From the NCBI GenBank assembly GCA_024138025.1, contig JAMXBD010001048.1, forward strand, positions 372,001 through 436,000: 64,000 nucleotides of DNA, read 5' to 3'. Below the pieces are notes generated by a model that was not told the DNA's origin, ran no database searches, and worked only from the letters and a program-made list of their open reading frames with translations. The position numbers were made by a program, and so were the translations under genes. Shown one piece after another: positions 24,401 through 37,976 of the stretch (the first letter of the stretch is position 1; each line of letters opens with the position of its first letter). Source of the stretch: Combretum micranthum. Lineage: Eukaryota > Streptophyta > Magnoliopsida > Myrtales > Combretaceae.

Positions 24401-27400
24401 TTTAACTTGTAAAAATCATTGCTTAATGATATCTATTACCTGTATACTTCATTTTTCACATAAACATGAGTTTTGGAGTTGATACAATGGGTTCTAAAAA
24501 TTGGTCTTGGTTGGGATCCGAATTTACAAAATTCATTTTTGGTTATATCTTTTGATAAAATCTATCTAAGCTCATGAAAATCCATTCCTTACATATCCTA
24601 TCCTAAGAGCCTTTCATTTCTTAAATAAAAACTTCATTTTTGAGTTGGTAACATGTTTTTAAAATAGGCCTTGGCCAAAATCCGAAAATAGAATTTTTAT
24701 TTTGAAAATCACTTTTGATTCTTGTAAAAAGAAGTCTTGATGATATACATATATTAAGCCTTCATTTTCTTAAGTAAAATTTACATTTTGACACTTGGAA
24801 AGTGGTTTTTAAATAGGTCTTGCCAAAATACGAATTTCACAATTTTGTTTGAGTTCATAACTAAGATCTATACTTAATATGAACATAAACATAAAACAAA
24901 TGCATGGTAATAAGCTATAAACATCATGGATCTAAACTTCACTTATCAAAATCTTTCATTTATGGTATCTATACCCTAAGCCCTTCATTTTAAATGAAAA
25001 ATATACATTTTGAAGTTGAAAAACCACTTTTCTAAATAGGTTCCATTTTCATCCGAATTTTCAAAAGTTGTTTTTGTTGAAAATAAAATAGATCTTGAGT
25101 TTCCTACAACTTTCCTACCATCATCAAGCTATAGCAAGTTGTTCATGAACATAAACAAAGATCTAATGCATCTATGAACTCAAAACTTTAGATCTAGTTT
25201 TCTAAACTAGTTTTACATGCATGAATCACTAAGATAGACATGTGGATGCTAGATCTATGCATAAATCATAAGGAATAACAAAAATAACAACTTAAATACA
25301 AGATCTATGGCATAAACAAAAATCAAAGCTATAAAAAGTTAGATCTACAATATATCAACTTTAAACAAGAAAATAATTGAATACAAGATAATAAAAGTAG
25401 AGAAAAGAGAGTTTCATTTTTGGCATCATCATCCTAAGCTTTTAAGCTTATGGAAGGTCATTTGATGCATGAAACCTTCATTACACTTTACCTATATCAC
25501 CTATGGAGCTTTGAGATGAAGATTTGCTTAAAAATCTTCAAGAAATTGGTGGAAGCTAATGGAGAGATAGGGGCAGCTGTGTTCTTGAGAAACAAGAACA
25601 ATATGAAGAAGAAAAGAGGAAAATGAGAGAGAAAAAGCTAAAGAATGAAAGAGGGAAAGTGAGTAAATGAAGGAGAGGAGAAAATGAGTGTTTTAATTGA
25701 ATAAATGAGAGAAAAAAATAAAACAAGGCAGCCAATGAAGCCCATGCTGCACGTGAATGTTGAGAGAGGAGAGAGAGTGTTTGTTGAAATTTGACTCAAA
25801 ATTGAATTGTGTAATTAATGTGTAATGTAACTTTTTGAAGAAGGATTGAATATAATTAATTTTAGTCAAAATAGGAGTAAATGAAGGACAATGGCAGCCA
25901 TAAATGAGTCAAAAATCTGCCATGAATTGTGGGATTATGTGTAGAAAGATTGAAGTGAAAAGGAAGTGATATGTGTAAGGTGTACTTGAAGGTATGGGTT
26001 GTAAAAGTACTTTATTAATAAAATAAATTAAAATAAAATAAAATTAGAAAATTTATTCCAAATATTTGTAGCAGATTTTTCATAATTAAATTAAATAATT
26101 ATTTGAATTATTTTAGTATTTTAACAAATATGTTACCGGTATGATCAAAATACGCGATATGGGCTATAAATAATATTTTTATAACCCGAAAAATTCTAAA
26201 AAATTATTTTATGAAAATATAAATATTTTTCAATTATTAAATTAATTTATTTTATTTTTAGTATCGGATCTTAAACAGAATCTGATCCCGTAAAGACCCG
26301 AAACGAACTAAATTTTAGAAAAAAAAATTTTCTATAACATAAAATATTTATCTAAAAATATAAGGCTTTATAAGAATAATAAAATTTTTAATGAAATAAA
26401 AATGAATAGTGCAAAAGACTAATCAATTACCGGTAATAATGGAAATACGATAAAAAGGTTATAACTGTAACTTTTATAACCCGAAAAATTATATAACTGA
26501 TATATTTGAAATCTTATGAAATTACGTGTCTAACGGTACTATTGGTATATTTTTGATATCTCGAGCCCCGGGACACGCTTTTCGAAGTCTGTATCCGAAC
26601 GGTTCGAAATAGGTCAAAAATTTACCAATCTAATAATTATAAACAACTTATATTACTATGAGCTATTCTACATATTTAAACTACATCTCGGCCTCTAGGG
26701 TTAGGGGCGCTAGATTGCCGGACTTAAGCTATTGTATTCCGCTTAGGGTTTCCGGGTGATTTTCCGGTTTAGACCTTTGCCAATTTGGAAACTGATATTT
26801 ATGTTTATACAACATATTTAATTTGAGAAAATTATTTTAAATTTTATTATTTATTTTTTTTGTAAGTATTTAATATCTTTTAACGTTTTCAGAATTTTTG
26901 AATTGGGTTTCATTTCCGAAAGTTAATCGTTATTTACTTTTTAATAATTCGTTTTTGGGATCTATATTACCTTTTATAAATCGGAGTCACGTATGGAATT
27001 TGTCGTACGTAGTGGTTTTGGAATTGTAGTATGTTGAGTTCTTACTTCGTTTTTGAGAATTCTTATTTTTCCCAAGACTCGGGAATTTTTTTGAATTCAT
27101 TCGTGATTTAAGACCAGTTGAAATTCGGTTTTAATTTGGAGTGATTTTTAGGGTTTATTTTCGAAGTTCATCTTGAAATTATTTACTGAAATTTTCCGGG
27201 GCTTACAATCGTGCTGCCGGAATACTCTCACAAAACATCAAATAGAGCTCAAAGCAAAGAATATAAAGCTTTTCTTCTAGAATATAGGGTTGATGCTCGA
27301 AACTCCTTCATCTGCATTAGTGTATTTAAGCTCCTTGAGACTACTTGCCCATTCTCCTTACTTTTTTACTCTTAGTCATTTATTATGTATACTTCCATGT

Positions 27401-27897
27401 CACTCCTTTGATGCTACATATAGCACGAGACATAGAAAAATCTATCATTAAAAGGGTTTATCTCATCTGTTAATGGTCAATGCAATATGACAGATGTCAT
27501 TGAGAGCTAATCTCTATAAATACCCAGAAGTCCTCATTTAGCAGCTCTAGAATTTGATGGAAATGACATCATGTTGCTGGAATACTCTCATAAAAAATCA
27601 AATAAAGCTCAAAGCAAAAAAGATACAGCTTTTCCTCTAGATCAGTGGGGTTGATGCTTGGTGGAGGAAAAATTGAGTTTTAAAATTTGTGAATTCTTTC
27701 CTAAATCATTATCTAATTACGGTCTCCATAGAGCAAGCGCACCCATCAGATGTAGCATAGTAGAAAAAGATCTAAGTGGTATTCCAAGAGAAAGATGGTG
27801 AGTACTTCTACTCTCGCTCTTTTCCTATTATCTATCCAAACAAAAACACAGAAAAATCTATCAACTAAGAACTAATCTAATCCTAATCTAACAAAAA
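21483..27897. repeat. Tandem segmental duplication, unit 2
   Basis: Second copy of the unit at 17504-21482. It lacks the 2.3 kb solo LTR of unit 1 but carries a 4.83 kb solo LTR (22378-27207). Its last 239 bp are the first part of the solo LTR at 27659, which here continues to its natural end at 28991, so unit 2 holds the original right breakpoint. A deletion at about 27430 removed part of the first 421 bp repeat. Confidence 0.82.
22378..27207 (-). mobile_element. Giant solo LTR (4.83 kb), Tekay-like family
   Basis: The plus strand reads TGTCACACCCCGAAGG at the left and CCGGGGCTTACA at the right. Target duplication is gtcgt (22373-22377) and atcgt (27208-27212), and the empty site gttgtcgtgctgctgg survives at about 20729. 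The left end is the reverse complement of the end of the LTR at 3291-6414 (ggcggactgcc, ttcggggtgtgaca), so the element points leftwards. It is homologous along its length to the LTR at 39989-58422; for example attccaacttaaaacggcca and the taacggtactattggtatat block both recur there. There is no internal region. ORFs inside are noise. Confidence 0.86.
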
Positions 27898-28991
27898 TAA
27901 GCGAACATCAACAACAGATATCACAGTAAGCATGCAAGACTAAAGATATATCAATTCATAAGGTCGCTTGGGTCATGCTTCACCTTAGATTGATTCATGT
28001 AAATAAAGAATTTCTCAAAAAAAGTTTTGTTGAATTATTGAATCACCGGATTCACTGATGTAAATTTAAGCCTCTCCCAAGGTCAAAACTCTAGATATAG
28101 GCCAACTACCGAAATCCCTTCACAAATTATCAGCCTAGATCCGTATAAATAACAAGAATCCTTTGTTTTAGAAACCAACCTAATGATTTTAAAAACAAGT
28201 GAAAGAAGGTTTTCACCCGTCCTCTTTCAAGGTAGTTATGATCAACCTCATTAATAGCCTAGATCCATTTATTAAAATGACTCCCCCCATTTTAAACAAA
28301 ATTTGGCATAAACCCATATCGTGCACTATATAGATTCAAGATATATAAGCTCAAACTATTTAATTCAATAAATCAACACGTATTCAAAATAAGCACAATA
28401 TAATTACATGAAATCGACCCAAGTATCCATAAACCTAAGCAAAATCAACTACTTCTCTATGAATATGGCAAGACAAAGCAATAAATCAAAGAAATAGCAA
28501 AGATCAATAGTAAGATAAAGCAATAAATGTGAATATCCTTGATGAATTGAAACGTTTAAGCACAAAGTTGCTATGAAACCTTAAAAATCTGTTAAATTCT
28601 CTGTAGATTCTCTCTTAAGGTTTAGAGAAACCCTTTTAAAACCCTATTTTTCTATTTGTTTCTTGGTTGTTGCTCATTCTCTCTTTCTGTTTTTCTAAAT
28701 GACAACAAGATGGGTTTTTATATGCCGTTGATTTCATCCCTCTCTAATCTGCCCTTGTTGTGCTAGAGGGATGGCTAAATATAAAAGGCTTGTTCATCGT
28801 AAAGTCCAGCCCAGACTTACTTTATTTGCTTTCATTCCTCTTAAATCATCAAATAATCTTCCAAATGAGCTCTTGAAAGCTTAAAATGAATTTTAACAAA
28901 ATAAATGTCCTTTTCTTGATTAAATCAAAAAATTTACATAATAAATATGTCCGAATAAGAACAAAAAGTAAGAGTCTATTGACACTTATCA
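27659..28991 (-). mobile_element. Solo LTR (1.33 kb)
   Basis: The plus strand starts TGGTGGAGGAAAAATTGAG and ends TTGACACTTATCA. It is flanked by atgct (27654-27658) and atact (28992-28996). The uninterrupted site gatgcttgataactcc is found at about 20816. A TATA box on the minus strand (catataaaaaccca, 28711-28724) followed by a leader-like stretch sets the orientation. The minus-strand start TGATAAGTGTCAATAG is unlike the Tekay-like LTRs, so it is another family. Confidence 0.82.
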
Positions 28992-30304
28992 ATACTTGAT
29001 AACTCCTTCACTTGTTATTATTATATTTGAGCTCCTTGAGACTACTTGCTCATTCTCCCTACTTCTTACTCTTAGTCATTCCTTGCATATACATCCACGT
29101 CACTCCTCTGAGGCTAGTGTAGCATGAAACATACATTGATTGCACGTCACCGTTGCAATCGGATCCACCCCACTATAGGAAGTTAGTGAAAAATATGATA
29201 AATGATTTCATTTTCATTTAGCTCAAACCATGGTTGTTAACGACTAGATACATACACTACTTTCATTACCTTTTATTATCACTAACCACTATGAGTTATT
29301 AGTATCAAAATTTTGAAATGATTGAAATAAAGGATTAATATTGTATTAAGTGGTTAAAATAAGGTATTAAACTTTCAAGTAAATGAAAGGATTAATATTA
29401 TATCACATAATTCAAATAGAAGATGTCATCACTATCCTATAAGCACAATACATCAATTTAATTTGATAGTGCTATAATATATTTGTGATAAAATCTTTTA
29501 TTTAAAACACTTAATATAATGTTAATCCCTAACTTTTTAATCATCTCTATTTAAATAAACCCTAAACACTAATACCCTTACTTGCAATTTCTCCAAACGA
29601 TCAAATATAACCACGAAGTCTCAAGCATATATTAAAATTAGTACAAGAGTTCTTCATAATGCTTCTCAAGTTGTAAAGGCCTATCAACTATAATCTAAAA
29701 ATAAAATTAACAAGTCTTTACATTAACGTTTCTAGATAATCCATCACTTCATCTCCATCAAAGTTATTGCCATACCCTCTACTAATATACAGAATGCAAA
29801 CCAAATAATCATAGTTATTAAAATCTTCATAGACACTTGACATGAAAAGTCCCAAAAGGGAGAATTTTAAAACCCAATACAATTCTATTATGTAGAAACA
29901 ACATGTCACATGCATACTTAAGATTCCAATGTAGTACGCTAATCACACAACAAGTTACATTTAAATTAATTTTGTAATAAAATGATATCAAAAGTTGTTA
30001 AGGAAAAAACGCATTGGAACAAAATATTTATCTGGTAAATAATTCGATAAACAAGATAAAGAATAGAAGAGTACAAATAGAGAAAATACAAATTTATATG
30101 GTTTAACATTAGCCTATATCCAATAGTGAAGGGGAGAAGATCACTATTAATTAGAAAGCAATACAATAGCAAGAGAGAACGATCACTCAAAAGTTAAAAT
30201 AACTTAAAAAAAAAAATATTATAATTTAAGAGGGACATCCAACCACACTAATATTTAAAAATATCCGTTGTTAGGTTTTTTGTATTTAATCTAGGTGTAA
30301 CTAC
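28992..30304. other. Repeat remainder and gene-free DNA
   Basis: 28992-29176 is the rest of the second 421 bp repeat copy (to gcaatcggatccaccccact). The remainder to 30304 is AT-rich and I recognise no gene. It probably includes the left part of the LTR that continues at 34684, but its start could not be found. Confidence 0.5.
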
Positions 30305-30869
30305 TGTAACTCCTTAATTTTACATAACCCGATTATAATAAATATTATAAATGAAATGTAGAATCATAAAAGAACTATAATAAAAATATCAGAAATCATC
30401 CAAATTTTTCGCGATTTAAATTTTAATTATAAATAAATTAGAATAAATAATCTTTATCACTAAGACTTTAAAAATACAGAATGTTCGAAATAAAGTAAAT
30501 GAAAGAATAAAAAAAACTATTTAATATTTAAGAACCTAAGTTTTAATATATGAAACATATCAATACATTTAAGTTAAATAATTTGAGTCTATAGAAACTA
30601 AAATTCTGATCCAATCTAGTAACTTATAACTAGTAAAAAGAACAAAGATAGAATAAAAATTAAATTTCTAATCTAATAAAAACTCTAGAATAAATCTATA
30701 AATAGAAATGAATTCATATATAATTTCAAACCTTATAAATTTATAATAAAGTAGAATTAAGGGCAATATAATTATTAATTTATCAAAATACCACTAAATA
30801 AAACTTTTAAACAGATAAAATATAATTTATGATTGTAGGTATAAAAGTTGAAAAGTAAAAGCCTTAAAC

Positions 30870-31430
30870 TAAAGATTCTATGTATACCAAAGTGTTCAAA
30901 ATATATAATATCGATAATAAGTAAATTTTTATCCAAAAATATTATCGAATTAATATTTATCATACGTATCATTTAGACCAACAAAATTAACTTTTAGCAC
31001 AAGTTCATATTTTTGCCCACTCCTTATATAGTTGTTGGTTATAAATTCATCATCTTCATTTTATTTTTATATTTCCATTCATCCTATCTTCCTTACTTTT
31101 TTTTTTTTTTCTTTTTCGTTTTCTCTTTTCCTCTTTCAAGATTCATCTCTGTACGTAACAAACATGCCCACAATAACACACATACGCATATCTTTAATAG
31201 AAATTCTATGTATCACATGATATTCATAATATTTAAACACTAATATATGTAAATTTTCATCTAAAAATATCATCAAATAAGTATTTGTCATACATGTCAC
31301 TTGAACCTGCAAAATTGACTTTTTAAACAAGTTCATTATTTTCCCCACTTCTTACACAGTTGTTGATTATAAATTAATCATCTTCTTTTTGTTTTTGTAT
31401 TTCCATTCATCCTATCTTCCTTACATTTTT
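30870..31430. repeat. Internal duplication in the solo LTR
   Basis: The stretch 30890-31100 recurs, diverged, at 31215-31430. Compare ttggttataaattcatcatc with ttgattataaattaatcatc, and the common tatttccattcatcctatct. The first copy has tccttatatagttg, a TATA-like word; in the second it has become cttacacagttg. Confidence 0.75.
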
Positions 31431-32204
31431 TTTAATCATTGGCACAAATTTTGCACATTGCAAAATTGCACCACTTATAAGATGGAAGATACATTGAAAC
31501 GCTCCAGCTGAAATTTCATGCTACTTGCTCCAAATTTGCTCCCATAAAGTCAAGATTGACTAAGACCTAAGCCAATTACAATTATCCAAGAATATCAACC
31601 ATTTAATTGAACAAATGCATGTACAAACAAGGAGAAACTTGGTGGGACAAATTACTCCTTCTTGGTTCAAGTTGCTACCTCACTTTCTATTATATATAAC
31701 TTCTTAAGGAACAAAATAACAAGGCAATTAGAAACACTTGGACAACCAACAAACTACACTAACAACACAACAAAGCAGCAACAAAAACACGCACAAAACA
31801 TGTACAAACACAACCATTAAAATCGCTCAGATATAATCACAATTCAATCTTGGAAAACCAACATAGAAGGGTTAGTGAAAATTCGTTCTAAGTAAGTTTA
31901 TGTGTTAAACATTAGTTTAAATCATGTTCTTATTAACTTAGGTTCGTTTCCAAGCTTTGAGAAAGGGTTTAGCAATACTACACCAGCTCAAACAAGGTAA
32001 TTCTTCATCAAAAAACTCCATATAATATGTAGAAGTTAGAAAATCATGTGGCATGATGATTAGAATGTTATATATATTGATATATCACCTATAATACATG
32101 TGGAGCATAGAAAAACACTTAGAAGTAGCTTAAACGAAGGTATAATACATAAATAAAATAAGAAATATAATTTACGAACAGAGGAAAAATAAATGAACAG
32201 TACT

Positions 32205-32490
32205 CTACACCGGCTGTGTACCGTCCAACACCGGCAACTTACGTGGATAAGCCGCGGTGTTGAGGCGGCATTCTATGGAATAGAAGCGATATAATTTTTG
32301 AAAACACGTAAAATTGAACGAACATTGGCGTCTAGAGATTCAACGCCGGCGTATGCTGGCTACGATGTAATGTTGGCGGCCCTTTGAAACCAACGTTCCC
32401 TGGAAATCGAGGCTTGTAAATTTTACACGAACACCGATAATATAGAGCTCAACGCTGACGGCATTTCAGCCGGCATACGTGTAAAGTCTC
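32205..32490. repeat. CCGGC-rich cluster in solo LTR
   Basis: A GC-rich patch with acaccggctg, caacaccggcaac, caacgccggcgtatgctggc, ttggcggcc and cagccggcatacg, standing out from AT-rich surroundings. The same words occur in the Athila LTRs and inside Athila. Confidence 0.75.
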
Positions 32491-34683
32491 TTCTGGAATG
32501 AATTTGTTCGTAATAATAATAATAATAAAGGTAAAATATTATAAATAACTTTAAGACTAGCAAGCTTAAAATAATTGTTAAGTGTTATATTTTAATAATA
32601 ACCATTTACAACTAAAAGACATTTAACTAATTAAACAAAATAATTAGATTATGATATTGTTCAATAATTATCAAATATAAGAATGGAAATTTAAATAAGT
32701 TAAAATTTTGAATAATGTGATATCTAAAAAATGATGAAATAATTATATAAAGTATATATAAAAAAGAAACACGACAACACTAAATGAAAGTAAATAAATA
32801 CGAGTTACTAATGGGTTAGATAAAGAAACAATATAAAAATATTAATAATAATAACTATAAAATATAAGCTTATTAAATATCAATTTTTCAAAACTGATAA
32901 ATGTATACACAATATTTTGAGATCAAGACAAGCAAAATGAAAACAAATAATAAGTAGTAAATATTTGTACCATAAAAACATAAAAAGACAAGTAAGGTAA
33001 TAGAAATTAAAATAAATATCAAGATAGGACAGTTAGACAATCATAGAAGTTTAGTTACGTTATTTACATTATGTTAATAAGTATTTTGTCTTAATAAGTG
33101 ACAATAGATTATAAACAATATAAATAGAATTAATATATCTTAAATGAATTATTCTACTAAGTAAAATTATATTAGGTTGATTAAACCAACTAAAGCAGAT
33201 TTAGTAATTGAATTAGGTGATTAGTTTTAATCAACTCGGCTTAGATTGATATACTAGGTAAAACCATAAAAAGAAAGGAGTATGTAATTTCTAAAAAAAT
33301 ACGTCTAATTTAGAATTACTATAAATTATAGTATAAGCTATATCATAATTAATATGATGAATATGTTGTTTCAAATATCTTATTTTTGAAACTAATAAAA
33401 CAAATAGATTGGTTAAATAATAAATATCTGTTATTTCATTTTCATAAGAAAAATAGATCAATTCTCGAATTTCCATTAGCATATTTTAATAGTTTAGTGA
33501 GGACCACAGGTGAATCACTTTGAATTTATCACATTGTTTGTGCTTGTAGTATAGCTGCATCTGAATAATATATATTCAACTAATATGCGTGCGAGATGGG
33601 GTATAACGCATGATGATTGGTGTATGGTTGAATGTCAAATTATCATAATATAAGCAATAATACTATTTTATGATAATTACTATATGAAGCATGTTGATAT
33701 TGTTTGTGAATTGTATGAGCACTTTAATCTTGACTAAAAACTACTGGTATCATAAATGAAAGTGGACATGCATTGCATTATATACATATATTGCATTTTA
33801 AAAAGGAGGATAACCCCGCAAGTATTAGCATTTCGATTCTTTGGTGATGCACTAGTTTTTCTAGATGACATTTTCCTAGTTCTTCCAAGAGCACTTTTGT
33901 TCTGTTCTGTTCTGTTCCACAGGAACTAACTGGTATCGAAGGAACACCACTCATGGTATCGACATGATATGGCTAATACTTAATGGTGTTTTTTTTTCCA
34001 AAGATAAGAGTGAAATTTTTAAAATAATTTGTGAGAGTTTTATGGTACCCATTCTTCCTTCGTTCTCTGATTCTCCTGGGCACAGTATATCACTCGTAAT
34101 GGCTTCCTTCCAATCCTGATGAAAGGGCATAAATTTACATCCTGTTTGGATTCCGAATTTCCAAACTTATATTGCACATATGGTTGATTGTTGCATAGCA
34201 TATGCTTGATAATTAAATTTGTTTGTTATTGTTTGATGTGTAGTCTGGTCAGGTTATCTCACTGAGCCTGTGGGTCGCTCACCCTCCAACATTTTTATGC
34301 AGGTATAACATTAGCTGGGATCAGGTTAAGAATGTGTGAAGAGTGCTTCTCGAACAAAATTTATTGAATTTAGAAATGTAGGTTATGATAAACTTAGCAT
34401 ACAAAATTTGATAGTTTGTATAAACAAGTAAATGTTGTAATTTTATTAGTTGTTACCCAATTTTCATTATTTGGTAGGGGATACCGATTCTCTGCGATCC
34501 TACAGATTATGGAGAAATCAAATCCATAATGAATTTAAATAAAGATCTATATATTTATATATGTAAATAAATATGATAGAGTCTTGTAAATTCTGACTTC
34601 CAAGATGGTTCTCATATTACGGGTGCACATGTGGTACGATAGCTTTAGATTAATCCTATTAGACCCCCTTTTAAGGCGTGACA

Positions 34684-36142
34684 ACCACTTCATTTCCTTT
34701 CTTTCTTATGTTAAGAAACCTCCCCTTCTCCCTCATAACACTCTTATATAGTTCTTGAAGAATTTCAACAAAACATTAAGGTAAGTAACCATTTCTTTAC
34801 ATTCTCATTTTTTTTTCTAAATTAAACAAGAAGAGGATTAAGCTTTATTATCAAGGTGTTAATTGCGAGATTTTTCATAGGAAACAAAAACTTAAGAGAG
34901 ATTTCTAGAGAAACCTCCAAAAGTGAAACTTGAATAATCGTAGTTTTATGAATATTGAAGAATTTCAAAGAAGGTAACATGGCTTTGATGTACTTTCTAT
35001 CTTTTTTGTGTTACTTTCATTAATAATATGTGTATGATGGCTTACTTATGTTGTAGGAACGTTAATTAAGATAAGTAGATATATTACCTTGTTTGATGCT
35101 TATTCTTATGAGGATAGAATACAAAATTGACTAATGGAATATCTAACTATAAAAGTTGTATGCTGCTTGTGCTTGCTGTGGTTGGTGAACCAAGAGTACT
35201 GATGATGTCAACACAACACCTCAATGATCTTTATATGAAGTTGTCCCTATGTGAAGTCATACTTGGAAATGATTACGAGTAGATCTAGGTTTAAACCCTT
35301 AGACTCATAAACTCATAGATGTTGGGCAATACCTTACATAAAACATGTATATACTACATATACAAGTGTGTTGCCAAGATATTGAGTTATTCTTGTACTG
35401 CTTGATAGATTTAAAAATGAAGATAATAAATTGGTTGTTGCAATATACATATGTTTCAGTGTGAGTTAATTGTGTTTACTTATGTGTGGTGTTTGTGGTA
35501 GTATGTATTCTTCATCTCACTCTTTTTCTTTTTAAAGTTTAGGTAACACTCCTATTATGCTTAACCTCTTTAGATACGATGTGGATGTAGATGAAAACGA
35601 CTATCCAACTAACAAGTAGATTAGTCACTTATCCTTGGAGATATGACTTCTTAATTATGTATCTAGCTATGGATTATGCACTTGTGCATTTTATGTTCTA
35701 GGAATTTAGTTTAAGGCAAGGACCCATGTATGTTTAGGTATGGATATGTATGTCTATTGATGGACTTACTATTGAGCCATCAATTAATCAAACTTTGTGA
35801 TGCTTGTGGATCTTTAGATTCATGATTTGTGAACATGTCTCTTACTAACATTGTTGAAGTTATCTAATGATATTGATGTTTGAATTTGAATCAAGAATAG
35901 CATTTATTAGTTACTAACAGGATTTGAACATTAGCATGTTAGCAGTAAATGGAGACACATGGTGGATTATAGATGACTCTAATGTTTAGGGTGTTATGGC
36001 TATTATGGTCTTAGAGCTTAGGTTTAAGAACTCTAGATAAACTAAGTTATGAACTTCTTAAGGTGAAGGGTAATGATGAGAGTGGGGTAGAAGGGATTGT
36101 TTAATTGAAGTTATTGCTAGTTAATTTTATTTGACTACTTTT
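34684..36142. other. LTR-derived DNA right of the solo LTR
   Basis: Directly right of the solo LTR comes a pyrimidine-rich promoter-like stretch with cttatatagttcttg at about 34742, resembling an LTR transcription start. I infer that the solo LTR landed inside an older LTR. No coding sequence seen. Confidence 0.45.
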
Positions 36143-36525
36143 GGGTAAATTCCACTAGAAGGTCACAATGTTTAGAGGTAAGTTCATTTTAGGTCATAAA
36201 ATTTCAAAAAGTTCAAAAGAAGTCACATTGTTTATTGAGTAAGTTCATTTTAGGTCACAACAATTAGGAGGAAGTTCATTTTAGGTCACAACGTTTAGAA
36301 AAATGGGTCAATTGAGGTCACCATTGACATGTATCAACAAGAGAAATATTTAATTAAAACTCACTTCTTTTAAGGCCCCATTGATATGTATTAATAGGAG
36401 AAATACTTAATTAAATCTTATAAGATACTTTTCCAAACGTTAGACCTTTTTTTGAGCATTTTGAAACATTGTGACCTAAAATGAACTTACCCTCAAACGT
36501 TGTAAACTTTCAGTATAATTTACTC
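36143..36525. mobile_element. Mutator-like MITE (about 380 bp)
   Basis: Inverted ends of about 55-60 bp: the left arm gggtaaattccactagaagg ... gtaagttcattttaggtca pairs with the right arm, whose reverse complement begins gagtaaatt and contains gggtaagttcattttaggtc. It is flanked by gactactttt (36133-36142) and gattactttt (36526-36535), a 9-10 bp duplication with one change, as expected for Mutator superfamily insertions. Inside, agttcattttaggtcac is repeated and a unit of about 50 bp with caagagaaatatttaatta occurs twice. Non-coding. Confidence 0.75.
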
Positions 36526-37976
36526 GATTACTTTTGTTATTTAAGTTATATACATACATACATTGTAAAATCTTATGTTATATTTTATTTTATGCTCTAT
36601 AGGTTTGCTATCTCTAATATGGAATGCATAGGAGAAACACAAAATCAGGTTCATTTAAGAATACTGGGGATGATATTCCTAAGGAGTAATAGACACATAA
36701 TCCTTAATCTCTAAAGGCTCAGTAAGTACGACTGGATGCTGGTAAACCAATATACGCTATCTGGAGCTGGGCAATTATAGGCCAAGGCCTATGGGTCGAC
36801 CTGTTTTAAAAAGCAAGTTGTGACCAATTTTTTCTGGCTTATTTAAAAATAGACCAATTTTACTCGATCTGATTAACTTGTAAGCCAAAGCAAGCTAGTT
36901 TGGCTAGCTCACATGATAGAATTCATGGTTCATTTGGATTGATGACTCATTCTAGAGTTAAGGGATTGATGAACTTATCTTAATGGATCAATCTTGGTAA
37001 GCATGAGCTAGTATGTTTAAAAATAGAGAAATGGTAAGATTTGAAGGAGAACTTATAGATGTTGAAGCTCATGCCAGTGCCAACTGTAAGTGAAGCAGAG
37101 CAAGCAAAAGAAGTTTTAGAGGCATGCACTGACTACGCTCGTGCGAGATGGCACACCCATGTACAAACTAGTGAGCACAAAGACAATAGAAAAAAGAGGA
37201 AGCTGATGAGATCATGACAAGGGAACGACAATTCCTAGTATTGTGACTAGGGACCACATGACCATGATGAAGCCTAGCCTAATGTCTAACTAAACGACCA
37301 AAGGGTTTCACTCCCCAACGCATGCCCATACCTAGAAGCATGCTTACCTGGCCTATTTTAGTTGCCTATTATTAAGTTTACTTTATATTCGTTTGGGTTT
37401 TTATATTCCAAACCATGTTTGTTACATTTGTTTGATTGATGCATTGCATATGCTTCTTAAATAACCATGATTTGAAAACAATGAACTATGTTAAGATTTT
37501 ATTACTCACTGAGCTTTTCAATGCTCATGCTCCTTTAGATTATTGTTTTAATGGAAATTAAGCAAGAAGACCGAGACCAGGATCTATGTGGGAGTTAGGG
37601 TAGAAAATGAGTTTATGTATCCATTTTTTCAAGGAAGATCTTGATTTGTAATAAAGACCTATTATGTAGTGGTTGTAATAGCTTATGTTGTGCTTTATTT
37701 CTTTTCTTGTAAGTAATATGTATAAGTGTTTAAGTGAAGCCTTGAAGACTACGGATATAATATTAAGTGATGACTTAGTCTTTGTAATTTTGTTATCTTG
37801 GCTTATGTATTATATATATGTACAAAATCTTTCTAAGTCTAATCAACTTTCGATCCTATTTTATATTCACTTCCTACGGGGCATGCTAGCTATAAAATAC
37901 TTATGTAACCCCCTGGAGGCCTCAGTTAGTTATATGATATACTATTATAACTTGGGTACTCAATAGGGGTATGACA
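36526..37976 (+). mobile_element. LTR remnant with recognisable 3' end
   Basis: It ends caataggggtatgaca at 37976, the ending of the Tekay-like LTRs here. The ctcactgagcttttcaatgc block at about 37505, some 470 bp before the end, matches the conserved box of the others. The 5' end was not found and is probably left of the MITE. ORFs inside (such as 37685-37966) have LTR composition and no recognisable domain. Confidence 0.55.

Larger units (their letters stand above)
30305..34683 (+). mobile_element. Solo LTR (4.38 kb), Tekay-like superfamily
   Basis: It starts TGTAACTCCTTAATTTTACA and ends CCCTTTTAAGGCGTGACA. It is flanked by actac (30300-30304) and accac (34684-34688), a 5 bp duplication with one change. 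Near its end are ctcactgagcctgtgggtcg (about 34259) and tttggtaggggataccgatt (about 34470), both shared with the remnant ending at 39446. It carries a degenerate internal duplication of its promoter-like region and a CCGGC-rich cluster. It has no coding region. Confidence 0.8.
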
